Positions 41,936-49,690 of a DNA stretch of 64,000 nt are shown here, piece after piece. This stretch comes from Microbispora sp. ZYX-F-249 (GTDB lineage Bacteria > Actinomycetota > Actinomycetes > Streptosporangiales > Streptosporangiaceae). Numbering within the stretch: the stretch's first letter is position 1; each line of letters opens with the position of its first letter. The stretch is from the NCBI RefSeq assembly GCF_039649665.1, contig NZ_JBDJAW010000010.1, forward strand, positions 62,001-126,000, written 5' to 3'. Below the pieces are notes generated by a model, which worked only from the letters and a program-made list of their open reading frames with translations, was not told where the DNA came from and ran no database searches. Made by a program: the position numbers and the translations under genes.

Positions 41936-43303
41936 TCAGGTACGGCGGATGGGGCGCAAGGTGATCTCGACCCGCTGGCGCGGCCGCAGCGAGGCCCCCA
42001 TCTGGGGCGTCGCCACCTCCGGACTGCAGGAGAGGATCTCGTAGCGGCTGAGGATGCCCGCGATGATCAGCTGGGCCTCCAGCATGAAGACGTGCATGCC
42101 GAGACACTGATGAGGGCCCCCGCCGAAAGGGAAGTACGCGTACCTGTGCCGGCCCGTCGACCGGCGCCCGGAGAAGCGGCCGGGGTCGAACTCCTCCGGC
42201 CGCTCCCAGAACGCCTCCATGCGGTGGGTGATGAACGGGCTGACGACGATCGTCTCGCCCTTCTTGAGCAGCACTCCGCCGAGGGGCTCCGGCTCGACGA
42301 CCATCCGGGGGAACAGCCAGCCCACGGGGAACAGCCGCAGGAGTTCCTGCACGACCTGCTTGGTGTACGGCAGGTCCGCCAGATGCGCGGGCCGTACGGG
42401 TCCGTGCCCGACCACGAGGCGGATCTCCCGCCGCAGACTCGCGGCCACCTCGGGATGCGCCCCCAGGATGGGCCACAGCCAGGTGAGCGCGCCCGCCGTG
42501 GTCTCGGTGGCGGTGGCCAGCATGGCGACCAGGTTGTCGCGCACCCATCGGGCGCTCGGTCCGCCACCGGCCGCGTCCCCGGTCCGGCACAGGACCGAGA
42601 CGATGTCGTCGCCGTCGCCCGGCCCGTCCTTGTGCCTGTCCACGAGCGGCACCACGACGTCGTCGATCGTCCGCAGGGCGTTCCGGAACGCGCGGTCCCC
42701 CGGGAGCGGGACGCGGTAGGGGACGAACGGCAGTAGGTAGCGGAAGATGACGGACGTGCCGACCGTGTCGAACGCCGGGGCGAGCCGCTCGGCGTCCGCC
42801 ATGCCGATCTTGTCGCCGAAGAAGACCCGCATCACGACCCTGTTGACGATCCGCGCCATCACCGCGGAGACGTCGATGGGGAGGCCGGACTCGGCGGGTG
42901 CGGCGAGTTCGTCGATCCCCTCGCCGGCCGCCTCCGCCACACGGTCCGCGAGCGCTTCCACGTTCTTGGCGGTGAACACGGGCTGCAGAACCTTGCGGCT
43001 CCGCTCCCACGCGGGGCCGTCGGACATGACGCTCTCTCCGAAGAGCCGGTGCAGCGGCTTCCAGAGGACGCCGTCACGCCGGTAGTTGACGGAGTTGCCG
43101 CGCAGGACGTGCTGCAGGTGATCGGGGTGTGTGATCAGGTACGGCCGGAAGGGACCCAGGTTCACCCTGACGACGTCGCCACCGGATTTCCTGCCGATCT
43201 CGAGGACGGCGCCGACCGGATCACGGAGGATCGCCGGAAGGACCTGCCGGAGGGGAAGAGTTCTCGCTTGTCGGATCGGGTTCGCGTCAACATCGATCGG
43301 CAT
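41936..43303 (-). CDS. Cytochrome P450
   Basis: The 455-residue haem monooxygenase carries the I-helix motif MLATATETTAG, the K-helix VVQELLRLFP (ExxR), the PERF-like EEFDPGRFSG and the haem loop FPFGGGPHQCLG with Cys400 as iron ligand. The overall pattern (long, no membrane anchor, PFGGGPHQCLG) is like the CYP102/CYP4-related bacterial P450s rather than the short actinobacterial CYP105/107 types. As first gene of the terpene operon it most likely oxidises the diterpene hydrocarbon. No ferredoxin or reductase gene is adjacent, so it needs redox partners from elsewhere. Confidence 0.9.
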   Translation of the reverse strand: MPIDVDANPIRQARTLPLRQVLPAILRDPVGAVLEIGRKSGGDVVRVNLGPFRPYLITHPDHLQHVLRGNSVNYRRDGVLWKPLHRLFGESVMSDGPAWERSRKVLQPVFTAKNVEALADRVAEAAGEGIDELAAPAESGLPIDVSAVMARIVNRVVMRVFFGDKIGMADAERLAPAFDTVGTSVIFRYLLPFVPYRVPLPGDRAFRNALRTIDDVVVPLVDRHKDGPGDGDDIVSVLCRTGDAAGGGPSARWVRDNLVAMLATATETTAGALTWLWPILGAHPEVAASLRREIRLVVGHGPVRPAHLADLPYTKQVVQELLRLFPVGWLFPRMVVEPEPLGGVLLKKGETIVVSPFITHRMEAFWERPEEFDPGRFSGRRSTGRHRYAYFPFGGGPHQCLGMHVFMLEAQLIIAGILSRYEILSCSPEVATPQMGASLRPRQRVEITLRPIRRT

Positions 43304-43363
43304 TCCGGCTTGCTCCCCACCTGACGATCACGCCGTTCGCGAAGTATCACATGATCCACTCCG

Positions 43364-43373
43364 ATTGATCAAT
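43364..43373. promoter_or_regulatory. ATTGATCAAT palindrome upstream of the terpene operon
   Basis: A perfect 10-bp palindrome lies 60 bases before the P450 start, in an AT-rich stretch that must hold the operon promoter. It could be a regulator site, but a short AT-rich palindrome may also occur by chance. Confidence 0.25.
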
Positions 43374-43480
43374 GATGCGGCGACTGACAATTTTCGTCCC
43401 ATGAGGCGAGAGATGCGCCGATGGCGCACTTTGCCCGCATAGTGACGTATGACACGTTTTGCGGGTTTGCCGAGCGGGGA

Positions 43481-43510
43481 AAAAGAAAGGCCGGGCCTCG
43501 CGGCCCGGCC
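43481..43510 (-). terminator. Rho-independent terminator of the 30-residue membrane peptide gene
   Basis: Read on the minus strand, GGCCGGGCC and its complement (43489-43510) form a perfect 9-bp GC stem with a 4-base loop. It is followed by a T-rich run (TTTCTTTTTC, 43480-43489). This is the clearest classic terminator in the window. It lies 17 bases past the stop at 43527, supporting that the small gene is real. Confidence 0.8.
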
Positions 43511-43526
43511 CTTCTCAGGACGTGTC

Positions 43527-43619
43527 TCAGCCGTGGCTGGTCACCAGCAGCGCGATGCCGACGAGGATGACGACGGGAATCAGCCACACCACGACCTCGC
43601 CGAGGAACTCCTTGTACAT
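43527..43619 (-). CDS. Thirty-residue single-helix membrane peptide
   Basis: ATG 43619 opens a 30-codon frame: MYKEFLGEVVVWLIPVVI, then LVGIALLVTSHG. A short charged cytoplasmic start is followed by one strongly hydrophobic helix of about 20 residues. GAGAGGA lies 10 bases upstream and a textbook terminator lies just downstream, so transcription and translation signals frame it tightly. The function is unknown. It could be a regulatory membrane peptide, a small subunit or a type I-like toxin; no antisense antitoxin could be recognised. Confidence 0.6.
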   Translation of the reverse strand: MYKEFLGEVVVWLIPVVILVGIALLVTSHG

Positions 43620-43901
43620 GGGGACCGATCCTCTCGGTGACGTGCGAAAAGTAGACCGACGTGCAGCATATTCGGTCGTGCGGCCAGGTGGAACCCGGCA
43701 TCGCCGCAGGCGATGAACCAGGGGACGGCGTGCCCGGAGTGCCCCCCGAGACCGGTCGGGGACGCGACCGCCGCCCGGTCGATTCATCCGTTGAAACGTA
43801 CATACATCCCCGCTGGTCAGGGCTTTTGCCGCAGCTCGTCCCTGGGCGGGGCGGCGGGCCGCTCTCTACCATCGCGCCGGACAGCACGAGGGAGAGACGC
43901 G

Positions 43902-44978
43902 ATGTCGAAGAGAAGTGCGGTGATGGCGGCCCTGCTCCTGGTGCTCGGGCTGCTCGTCGCCCGGCCCGCCGAGGCGGCCACGGTGCGGATCATGCCCCTG
44001 GGCGACTCGATCACCGGATCGCCCGGCTGCTGGCGCGCGCTGCTGTGGAACAAGCTGCAGAACGGCGGCTTCACCGACGTCGACATGGTGGGCACGCTGC
44101 CCGCGCAGGGTTGCGGGGTGCCGTACGACGGCGACAACGAAGGCCACGGCGGCTTCCTCGTCACGAACGTCGCCGACCAGAACCAGCTGCCGGCCTGGCT
44201 CTCGGCGACCCGTCCCGACATCGTGCTGATGCACTTCGGCACCAACGACGTGTGGAGCAACAGGCCCACCGCCACGATCCTCGCGGCGTACGGCAAACTC
44301 GTGGACCAGATGCGGGCGAGCAACCCGAACATGAGGATCCTCGTCGCGCAGATCATCCCGATGAACCCGAGCACCTGCCCCGAGTGCGCCCAGCGGGCCG
44401 TCGCGCTGAACAGCGCGATTCCGGGCTGGGCCGCCTCGAAGACCACGGCGGCCTCGCCGATCGTGGTCGTCGACCAGTGGACCGGCTTCAGCACGAGCGC
44501 GGACACCTACGACGGCGTCCACCCCAACGCGAGCGGCGACCAGAAGATGGCGGACAAGTGGTATCCCGCTCTGTCGGCGCTGCTCGGCGGCGCGCAGCCG
44601 TCCCCGAGCCCCGGGTCCCCCAGCCCCAGCCCCAGCGTGAGCCCGTCGGCGTCGCCCTCCGCGCGTCCCAGCCCCTCCGGCTGCGCCGCGACCTACAAGA
44701 TCACCAACCAGTGGGGCGGCGGCTTCCAGGGTGAGGTCACGGTCAAGAACACGGGCGCCGCCGCGATCAGCGGCTGGACCGTGACCTGGACCTACGCCAA
44801 CGGGCAGCAGGTCACCCAGGCGTGGGGCGGCAAGGCCACGCAGAGCGGGGCGAGCGTGACGGTCAAGAACGAGAGCTGGAACGGCTCCCTCGGTGCCGGC
44901 GCGAGCACGACCTTCGGCTTCATCGCCTCCTGGAACGCCGCCAACGCCGCCCCTGCGCCCGGCTGCATCGCCGCCTAG
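43902..44978 (+). CDS. Secreted SGNH esterase with cellulose-binding module (CBM2)
   Basis: The 358-residue product has a signal peptide (MSKRSAVMAALLLVLGLLVA) and an SGNH/GDSL hydrolase domain: block I MPLGDSITGS (catalytic Ser), block III HFGTNDVW (Asn) and block V DGVHPNASGD (Asp, His). A Pro/Ser linker of about 35 residues leads to a C-terminal CBM2: YKITNQWGGGFQGEVTVKNTG, WTVTWTYANGQQV, ending WNAANAAPAPGCIAA. Such enzymes remove acetyl groups from xylan or similar plant polysaccharides. ATG 43902 has GAGGGAG upstream. The 3' end is part of a 71-bp tandem duplication. Confidence 0.9.
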   Translation: MSKRSAVMAALLLVLGLLVARPAEAATVRIMPLGDSITGSPGCWRALLWNKLQNGGFTDVDMVGTLPAQGCGVPYDGDNEGHGGFLVTNVADQNQLPAWLSATRPDIVLMHFGTNDVWSNRPTATILAAYGKLVDQMRASNPNMRILVAQIIPMNPSTCPECAQRAVALNSAIPGWAASKTTAASPIVVVDQWTGFSTSADTYDGVHPNASGDQKMADKWYPALSALLGGAQPSPSPGSPSPSPSVSPSASPSARPSPSGCAATYKITNQWGGGFQGEVTVKNTGAAAISGWTVTWTYANGQQVTQAWGGKATQSGASVTVKNESWNGSLGAGASTTFGFIASWNAANAAPAPGCIAA

Positions 44979-45062
44979 TCTCGCCCTGCCGCATCGCCTC
45001 TTGGAACGCTGCCAACGCCGCCCCTGCGCCCGGCTGCACGGCCGCCTAGTCTCGCGCTGCTG
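44921..45062. repeat. 71-bp tandem duplication at the 3' end of the esterase gene
   Basis: Bases 44921-44991 are repeated as 44992-45062 with about half a dozen mismatches, and a third copy begins (CATCGCCGC). The first copy holds the last 19 codons of the CBM2 and the stop codon. The second copy repeats the same sequence, including a TAG, outside the gene. Because 71 is not a multiple of three, read-through would not keep the frame. Confidence 0.85.
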
Positions 45063-45322
45063 CATCGCCGCGTCGCCGAGCCCGCCGGGCCGCTCTCGGC
45101 GTGGCGGGCCGCCGAGCCGGCCGGGCCCGCCGCCTCCGCGACCAGCGGCGGCGTCGCGGACACGGGCGTGACCTGTGACCGGAAGCGGGAGGGGGCCACG
45201 GGCCGTGCGCTGGGTGGCGGGCGGCACCGGCGCCGGGGTCCACATCGAGCGGACCCCGGCACCGCCATCTTCGGCACGGGTTCGTGCACCCCACCTGGCG
45301 AAGCGGCGCGGCGGCTTCCGTG
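45063..45322. other. Gene-free convergent region with a perfect terminator-like hairpin
   Basis: These bases separate the esterase gene (plus strand) from the SDR (minus strand). No credible frame is present. GCCGGGGTCC (45232-45241) and GGACCCCGGC (45251-45260) pair perfectly over a 9-base loop and probably terminate transcription from both sides. Confidence 0.6.
45232..45260. terminator. Bidirectional hairpin between esterase and SDR genes
   Basis: A perfect 10-bp GC-rich stem with a 9-base loop lies between two convergent genes. It extends a few more pairs with one mismatch. Confidence 0.6.
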
Positions 45323-46237
45323 TCAGCGGTAACCGGTCACGTCGGCGGGGAGGCCGGGGTCCTGCACCTCCACCATGTATCGCCAGCAGTCCGGCCGGCT
45401 GCCGTCCACGTCGGTGAAGCCGTACACCTGAGCCAGTTGCCCGCTGGACAGCGACTGCCCGTTCCAGCGGCTCGCCTCCGGGTCGGCGGCCAGGGCCGCC
45501 ACCGCGCGTCCGACGAAGGCCGGGGTCTCGGAGATGGCGAAGTGCGGCTGCGTGGCCAGCGCGTCACGCCAGTTGGCCTCCGTCACGCCGAAGTGCTCCA
45601 GCATGAGCTCCGAACGCAGCCAGCCCGGCGTGAGCGAGACCGCGGTCGCGCCGTGCGGCGCCAGCTCCTTGGCCTGGCCGAACGCCATGCGGTTCACGGA
45701 CGTCTTCGCGAGATCGTAGAAGAACGAGACGCGGTAGTTGGCGGCGTTGTACTCCGCCGTGCCGTCGGTGACCTCGACCACCAGGCCGCCCGGCTTGCGG
45801 ATCAGCAGCGGCAGGGCGTAGTGGCTGGTGATGATGTGCGTGTCGATCGCCAGCCGCAGGATGCGCAGGCCGTCGTCGAGCGAATGCTCCCAGAGCCGGT
45901 CCTTCCAGCTGAACAGCAGCTCGCCGCCCCAGATGTCGTTGACCAGCACGTCGAGCGCGCCCTGCTCGGCGTCGATCCGCTCGACGAGGGCCCGCACCTG
46001 CTCGCGGTCGAGGTGGTCCACCGGCACGGCGATGCCCCGCCCACCGGCGGCGGTGACCAGCTCGGCCGTCTCCTCGATCGTCTCCGGCCGGTTCATCTCC
46101 GAACGCCGCTCGCGGGTGCTGCGGCCCGTCACGTAGACCGTCGCCCCCGCGGCGCCCAGCTCGACGGCGATGCCGCGGCCCGCGCCCCGGGTCGCCCCCG
46201 CGACCAGTGCGACCTTCCCCACCAGGCTGCTTGTCAT
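45323..46237 (-). CDS. Short-chain dehydrogenase/reductase
   Basis: The 304-residue classical SDR has the cofactor loop AGATRGAGRGIA (TGxxxGxG with Ala in place of Thr) and YVTGRSTRERRSEMN, suggesting NADP preference. LDVLVNDIWGGE replaces NNAG, and the active site is Tyr and Lys in FFYDLAKTSVNRM. ATG 46237 (MTSSLVGKVALVAG) opens the conserved part; other ATG codons lie a few residues upstream. It stands alone. The substrate is unknown. Confidence 0.85.
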   Translation of the reverse strand: MTSSLVGKVALVAGATRGAGRGIAVELGAAGATVYVTGRSTRERRSEMNRPETIEETAELVTAAGGRGIAVPVDHLDREQVRALVERIDAEQGALDVLVNDIWGGELLFSWKDRLWEHSLDDGLRILRLAIDTHIITSHYALPLLIRKPGGLVVEVTDGTAEYNAANYRVSFFYDLAKTSVNRMAFGQAKELAPHGATAVSLTPGWLRSELMLEHFGVTEANWRDALATQPHFAISETPAFVGRAVAALAADPEASRWNGQSLSSGQLAQVYGFTDVDGSRPDCWRYMVEVQDPGLPADVTGYR

Positions 46238-46354
46238 GACCGCCATGCTGGCAGACGCCACCGACAGAAACGGCTCCCGCCGGTTGGCCGCGATCTCTGG
46301 GGGCAGCGACTGCTTTCAGCTAGTGTGCTGATCGCGATCCCGGAGGAGGACGGC

Positions 46355-46567
46355 ATGAGCGAATATGCGGCGACTTTTCAACTTATCGACGTCGATGGGG
46401 ACGGGCGAATTTCCGCCGAGGAGCTCGTACGCCTGATGGAGGTGCTCGGCCGGCCGCTCACGCCGGAAGGCGCGCAGAGCGCGATCGACAAGGTCGACGC
46501 CGACCGCGACGGCCTGATCGACCTGGAGGAGTTCGGCGCCTGGCTGAGCGGGCACAGCGGACACTGA
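46355..46567 (+). CDS. Small EF-hand calcium-binding protein
   Basis: The 70-residue product has two canonical EF-hand loops: DVDGDGRISAEE and DADRDGLIDLEE. Each has Asp at positions 1, 3 and 5 and Glu at 12, flanked by helices (EYAATFQLI, LVRLMEVL, AQSAIDKV, FGAWLSGH). It is a calmodulin-like cytoplasmic calcium binder of the kind seen in actinomycetes. ATG 46355 has a strong site, GGAGGAGG. The partner is unknown. Confidence 0.9.
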   Translation: MSEYAATFQLIDVDGDGRISAEELVRLMEVLGRPLTPEGAQSAIDKVDADRDGLIDLEEFGAWLSGHSGH

Positions 46568-46611
46568 GTAGGCGCTGAGCGGGCACTGAGCGGGGCGCTG
46601 AGCGGACGCTG
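46543..46611. repeat. Degenerate GCTGAGCGG repeats between the EF-hand gene and the PucR gene
   Basis: The phrase GCTGAGCGG or CTGAGCGGG recurs about five times from 46543 to 46611, with spacings of 11-26 bases. The first copies code for the end of the EF-hand protein (LSGHSGH). The rest fill the space where the next gene's leader should be, each bringing an in-frame TGA in one of the frames. Confidence 0.6.
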
Positions 46612-46638
46612 AAGGGCGACGACGAGTTCTGGGACGCG

Positions 46639-47793
46639 GTGCCCGCGGGCGTCGCGAGGCTGCTGCGTCCCCGCATGGGCGACGTCGCGGACCGGATGAT
46701 CGCGGAGATCCAGCGGCGGGTGCCCGAATACGCCCGCCCGGCGGACGAGGTCTACATCAAGGTCCTGCGGCTGTCGGTCAACCAGGCGCTGCGGGGGTTC
46801 CTCGAACGCATCGAGAACCCGCGGGCGCCGTGGGATCCCGAGGTCTTCCGGACGATCGGCAGGGGCGAGGCCGCCGAGGGGCGCGACCTGGAGCCCTTCC
46901 AGACCGCGATGCGGCTGGGCGCGCGGGTGGCGTGGCGGAGGCTCACCGAGCAGTCCGAGCAGCTGGGCCTCGACCCGCGGACGCTGTACGACCTGGGCGA
47001 GGCCATCTTCGTCTACCTCGACCAGCTCGCCGACGCCGCGGCGGAGGGCTTCGCCGAGGCGCGGGCGCACGCCGCCGGCGAGATGGAGCGCCGCCGCCGG
47101 AGGCTGCTCGACCTGCTGCTGACCCGGCCCGCGGCCCCGCCGGAGGCCGTCGCCGACCTGGCCAGGGCGGCCGGCTGGCGGCTCCCCCGCACGGTCGCGG
47201 GGGTGGCCCTGGAGGAACCCGACGGCGGTCCTCCGCTGCCGGTGCTGCCGCCGGACGTGCTGGCCGGGCTCGACCGCAACTGCCCGTGTCTCGTGGTGCC
47301 GGACCCCGGCGGCCCCGGGCGGGTGCAGGCGCTGGAGAGCGCCCTGCGCGGCCGGCGGGCCGCGATAGGCCCCGCCGTGCCGATCGCCGCCGCCGCCGAC
47401 TCGCTCGGCTGGGCGAGGGAGGCCCTCGACCTCGGCACCCGGGGCGTCCTGCCCCGGCAGGGCCTGCTGCGCTGCGCCGACCACATGGCGACGCTGGTCG
47501 TCTTCAAGGACGAGGACCTTGTGGCCGCGCTGGCGGAGGTGCGCCTCGCGCCCCTCGCCCACCTGCGCCAGACTCAGCAGGACCGCCTGGCCGAGACCCT
47601 GCTCGCCTGGCTGCGCCACGGCCGGGGCGTCGCCGAGGTCGCCGCGGCGCTCCACATCCACCCGCAGACCGTGCGCTACCGGCTGCGCCAGATCGAGCAG
47701 CTGTACGGCGACGCCCTCGCCGACCCCGACGTCCGGTTCGAACTGGAGATCGTCCTGCGCGCCCGGCAGGCCCGGCAGAACCCGCCGGGATAG
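46639..47793 (+). CDS. PucR-family transcriptional regulator
   Basis: The 384-residue product has a long N-terminal helical region (LRPRMGDVADRMIAEIQRRVP and LYDLGEAIFVYLDQLADAAAEGFAEA), a central domain and the C-terminal PucR helix-turn-helix (AEVAAALHIHPQTVRYRLRQIEQLYG). GTG 46639 is the first start codon after the upstream in-frame stop at 46576, but it has no visible ribosome binding site. In-frame codons upstream (LKGDDEFWDA) look protein-like, so the real start could be a non-standard codon near 46609. The target is unknown; the neighbouring FAD oxidase gene is convergent. Confidence 0.75.
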   Translation: MPAGVARLLRPRMGDVADRMIAEIQRRVPEYARPADEVYIKVLRLSVNQALRGFLERIENPRAPWDPEVFRTIGRGEAAEGRDLEPFQTAMRLGARVAWRRLTEQSEQLGLDPRTLYDLGEAIFVYLDQLADAAAEGFAEARAHAAGEMERRRRRLLDLLLTRPAAPPEAVADLARAAGWRLPRTVAGVALEEPDGGPPLPVLPPDVLAGLDRNCPCLVVPDPGGPGRVQALESALRGRRAAIGPAVPIAAAADSLGWAREALDLGTRGVLPRQGLLRCADHMATLVVFKDEDLVAALAEVRLAPLAHLRQTQQDRLAETLLAWLRHGRGVAEVAAALHIHPQTVRYRLRQIEQLYGDALADPDVRFELEIVLRARQARQNPPG

Positions 47794-47809
47794 GGAGTGC
47801 CCGCTCTCC

Positions 47810-48934
47810 CTACGGCATGGTGCCGCCGCTGGTGCGCAGGCCCCGGGCCGCCGGCCGCTCGTGCAGGCCGAATCGCGCGTCCGGCTCCCGCCGGTCGTCG
47901 AGGATCTCCGCGACGTAGCCGGCCAGGGCCGGGGCGTGCTTGAAGCCGTGCCCGGACTCGCCGCCGAGCAGCCAGACGCCGTCCTCGATCTCCGCGATGA
48001 TCCACTCGGCGTCCCCGGTCAGCGCGTACTGGCAGACCTGGCTGAACACCACCGGCGCTCCCACCAGCGAGGGGAACCGCCTGGCCAGGTAGGAGCGCGC
48101 CTGCTCCTCGGTGTGCCGCAGCACCCGCCTGCCGCCGGTCTCCGGGTCGTACGGCTCGCCCTCGGCGTCACCGGTGATCTTCATGCCCATGCCGTCCAGG
48201 TCGCCGTGCCCGTACGCCGCCAGGTCGTAGTCGCAGAAGGCGGGCAGCGGCGGCGTGGTCCAGTCCCTGGGCACGCCGAAGTGGAAGGTGTCCTGCCGCG
48301 TCACCTGGACGTGTCCCGCCTCGTGCGGGAACAGCCACGGCAGCCACGCGCCGCACGCCCAGACCACCCGGTCCGCCGTCAGCACCTCGCCGTCCGCGAC
48401 GACGCCGGTTTTCCGCGCGTACGGCACGGCCCGGGCGCGGACCTGCCGGACACCGGCGGCGCCGGCCAGGCGCGCGGTCACCTGCGTCGCCCGCCGGGCC
48501 CGCAGCAGTCCGGCGTCCGGCTCCCACAGCACGAAGGCGAGGTCGTCGACCCGCAGGCCGGGGAACCGCCGGGCCGCCTCGTCCGGATCGAGCAGCTCGC
48601 GGGGGATGTCCAGCCGCTCCAGGACTTCGGCGCTGCGCGTCTCCCAGCCGTCGGGGTCGCGGGCGAACCACATCAGACCGGACTCGACGTACAGGTCCTC
48701 GCCGGTCCTGTCCTCCAGTCGCCGCCAGGCGTCGCGGGCCTGCCGGGCCAGCCGGGGATACCAGTCGTCGGAGCCGTGCGCGCAGCGCAGCAGGCGGGTC
48801 TCCCCGGCACTTGCCTGGCGCACGTGCCCCGGCGCGTACTGCTCGACGAGCGTCACCCGCCAGCCCTCGTCGGCCAGCCGCAGCGCCAGCGACGCCCCCC
48901 AGATCCCCGCCCCCACCACGATCGCCGACTTCAT
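47810..48934 (-). CDS. FAD-dependent amine oxidase (sarcosine oxidase-like, DAO family)
   Basis: The 374-residue product has the N-terminal FAD-binding motif AIVVGAGIWGASLALRLADEG. Its C-terminal phrases LLGGESGHGFKHAPALAGYVAEIL are typical of monomeric sarcosine oxidase and N-methyltryptophan oxidase. SAGETRLLRCAHGSDDWYP corresponds to the region around the FAD isoalloxazine. It would oxidise a secondary amine, with H2O2 as by-product. The Cys that covalently holds FAD in sarcosine oxidase is not certain here. The start is ATG 48934. Confidence 0.85.
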   Translation of the reverse strand: MKSAIVVGAGIWGASLALRLADEGWRVTLVEQYAPGHVRQASAGETRLLRCAHGSDDWYPRLARQARDAWRRLEDRTGEDLYVESGLMWFARDPDGWETRSAEVLERLDIPRELLDPDEAARRFPGLRVDDLAFVLWEPDAGLLRARRATQVTARLAGAAGVRQVRARAVPYARKTGVVADGEVLTADRVVWACGAWLPWLFPHEAGHVQVTRQDTFHFGVPRDWTTPPLPAFCDYDLAAYGHGDLDGMGMKITGDAEGEPYDPETGGRRVLRHTEEQARSYLARRFPSLVGAPVVFSQVCQYALTGDAEWIIAEIEDGVWLLGGESGHGFKHAPALAGYVAEILDDRREPDARFGLHERPAARGLRTSGGTMP

Positions 48935-49033
48935 CCACGCTCCCTGATCGCGACCGGAAACCCACCTCGCACGTAGGCTACGTAACTCGCGGGTTCGGGC
49001 CGGCGGTGGCCGGGGGCGGCGATAATCGGGTAC

Positions 49034-49687
49034 ATGATGGCGGCCGAGTCGGCGCAGACGCTCGAACGTGGCTTACGGCTGTTGCGGCTGCTCGCCGACG
49101 CGAACCGGGGCCGGACACCGACCGAGCTCGCCCAGGAGCTGGGCCTGAGCCGGCCGATCGTCTACCGGCTCCTGACGACCCTGCAGGCCGAGGGCTTCGC
49201 CCGGCGGGACGCGCAGGGCCGCGTGCATCTCGGTTTCGGGGTGCTCGTGCTGGCCCAGGCCGTGCATCCCCTGCTGCGGGCGGCGGCGCTGCCGGCCCTG
49301 CGCGCGCTCGCGGAGCAGGCGGGGGCGACCGCGCACCTGACCGTGGCCGAGGGTGACGAGGGCCTGGCCGTCGCGGTGGTCGAGCCGTCCTGGACCGACC
49401 TCCACGTCGCCTACCGCGAGGGCTCGCGTCATCCGCTGACGCGCGGCGCGGCCGGGCTGGCGCTGCTCGCGCTGCGCCGGGGCCGTACGGATCCGGCGGT
49501 GCACACGAGCAGGGGGCACCTCCAGGAGGGCGCGCAGGGGATCGCCGCGCCGGTTCCCGGGCCGCCGTGGCTGGAGGCGTCCGTCGGCGTGGTCAGCTTC
49601 GCCGACCTCGACGCGGACAAGGTGGGCCCGCTGGTCCTGGAGGCCGCCGAGCGGCTCGCGACCGCCCTTTCCGAGCCTCCGGGCTGA
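49034..49687 (+). CDS. IclR-family transcriptional regulator
   Basis: The 217-residue product has the N-terminal winged helix LERGLRLLRLLADANRGRTPTELAQELGLSRP (IclR type) and a short effector-binding domain (GATAHLTVAEGDEGLAVAVVEPS, REGSRHPLTRGAAGLALLA). It is about 30 residues shorter than classical IclR proteins. It lies one gene away from hmgA-fahA. In Pseudomonas the homogentisate genes are controlled by an IclR-type repressor (HmgR), so the same role is likely here. Confidence 0.8.
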   Translation: MMAAESAQTLERGLRLLRLLADANRGRTPTELAQELGLSRPIVYRLLTTLQAEGFARRDAQGRVHLGFGVLVLAQAVHPLLRAAALPALRALAEQAGATAHLTVAEGDEGLAVAVVEPSWTDLHVAYREGSRHPLTRGAAGLALLALRRGRTDPAVHTSRGHLQEGAQGIAAPVPGPPWLEASVGVVSFADLDADKVGPLVLEAAERLATALSEPPG

Positions 49688-49690
49688 CGG

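Noticed and set aside
43700..43716. CATCGCC-GCA-GGCGATG hairpin upstream of the esterase
   Set aside because: It is a perfect 7-bp stem, but there is no gene end to terminate and no known regulatory context. It could be chance.
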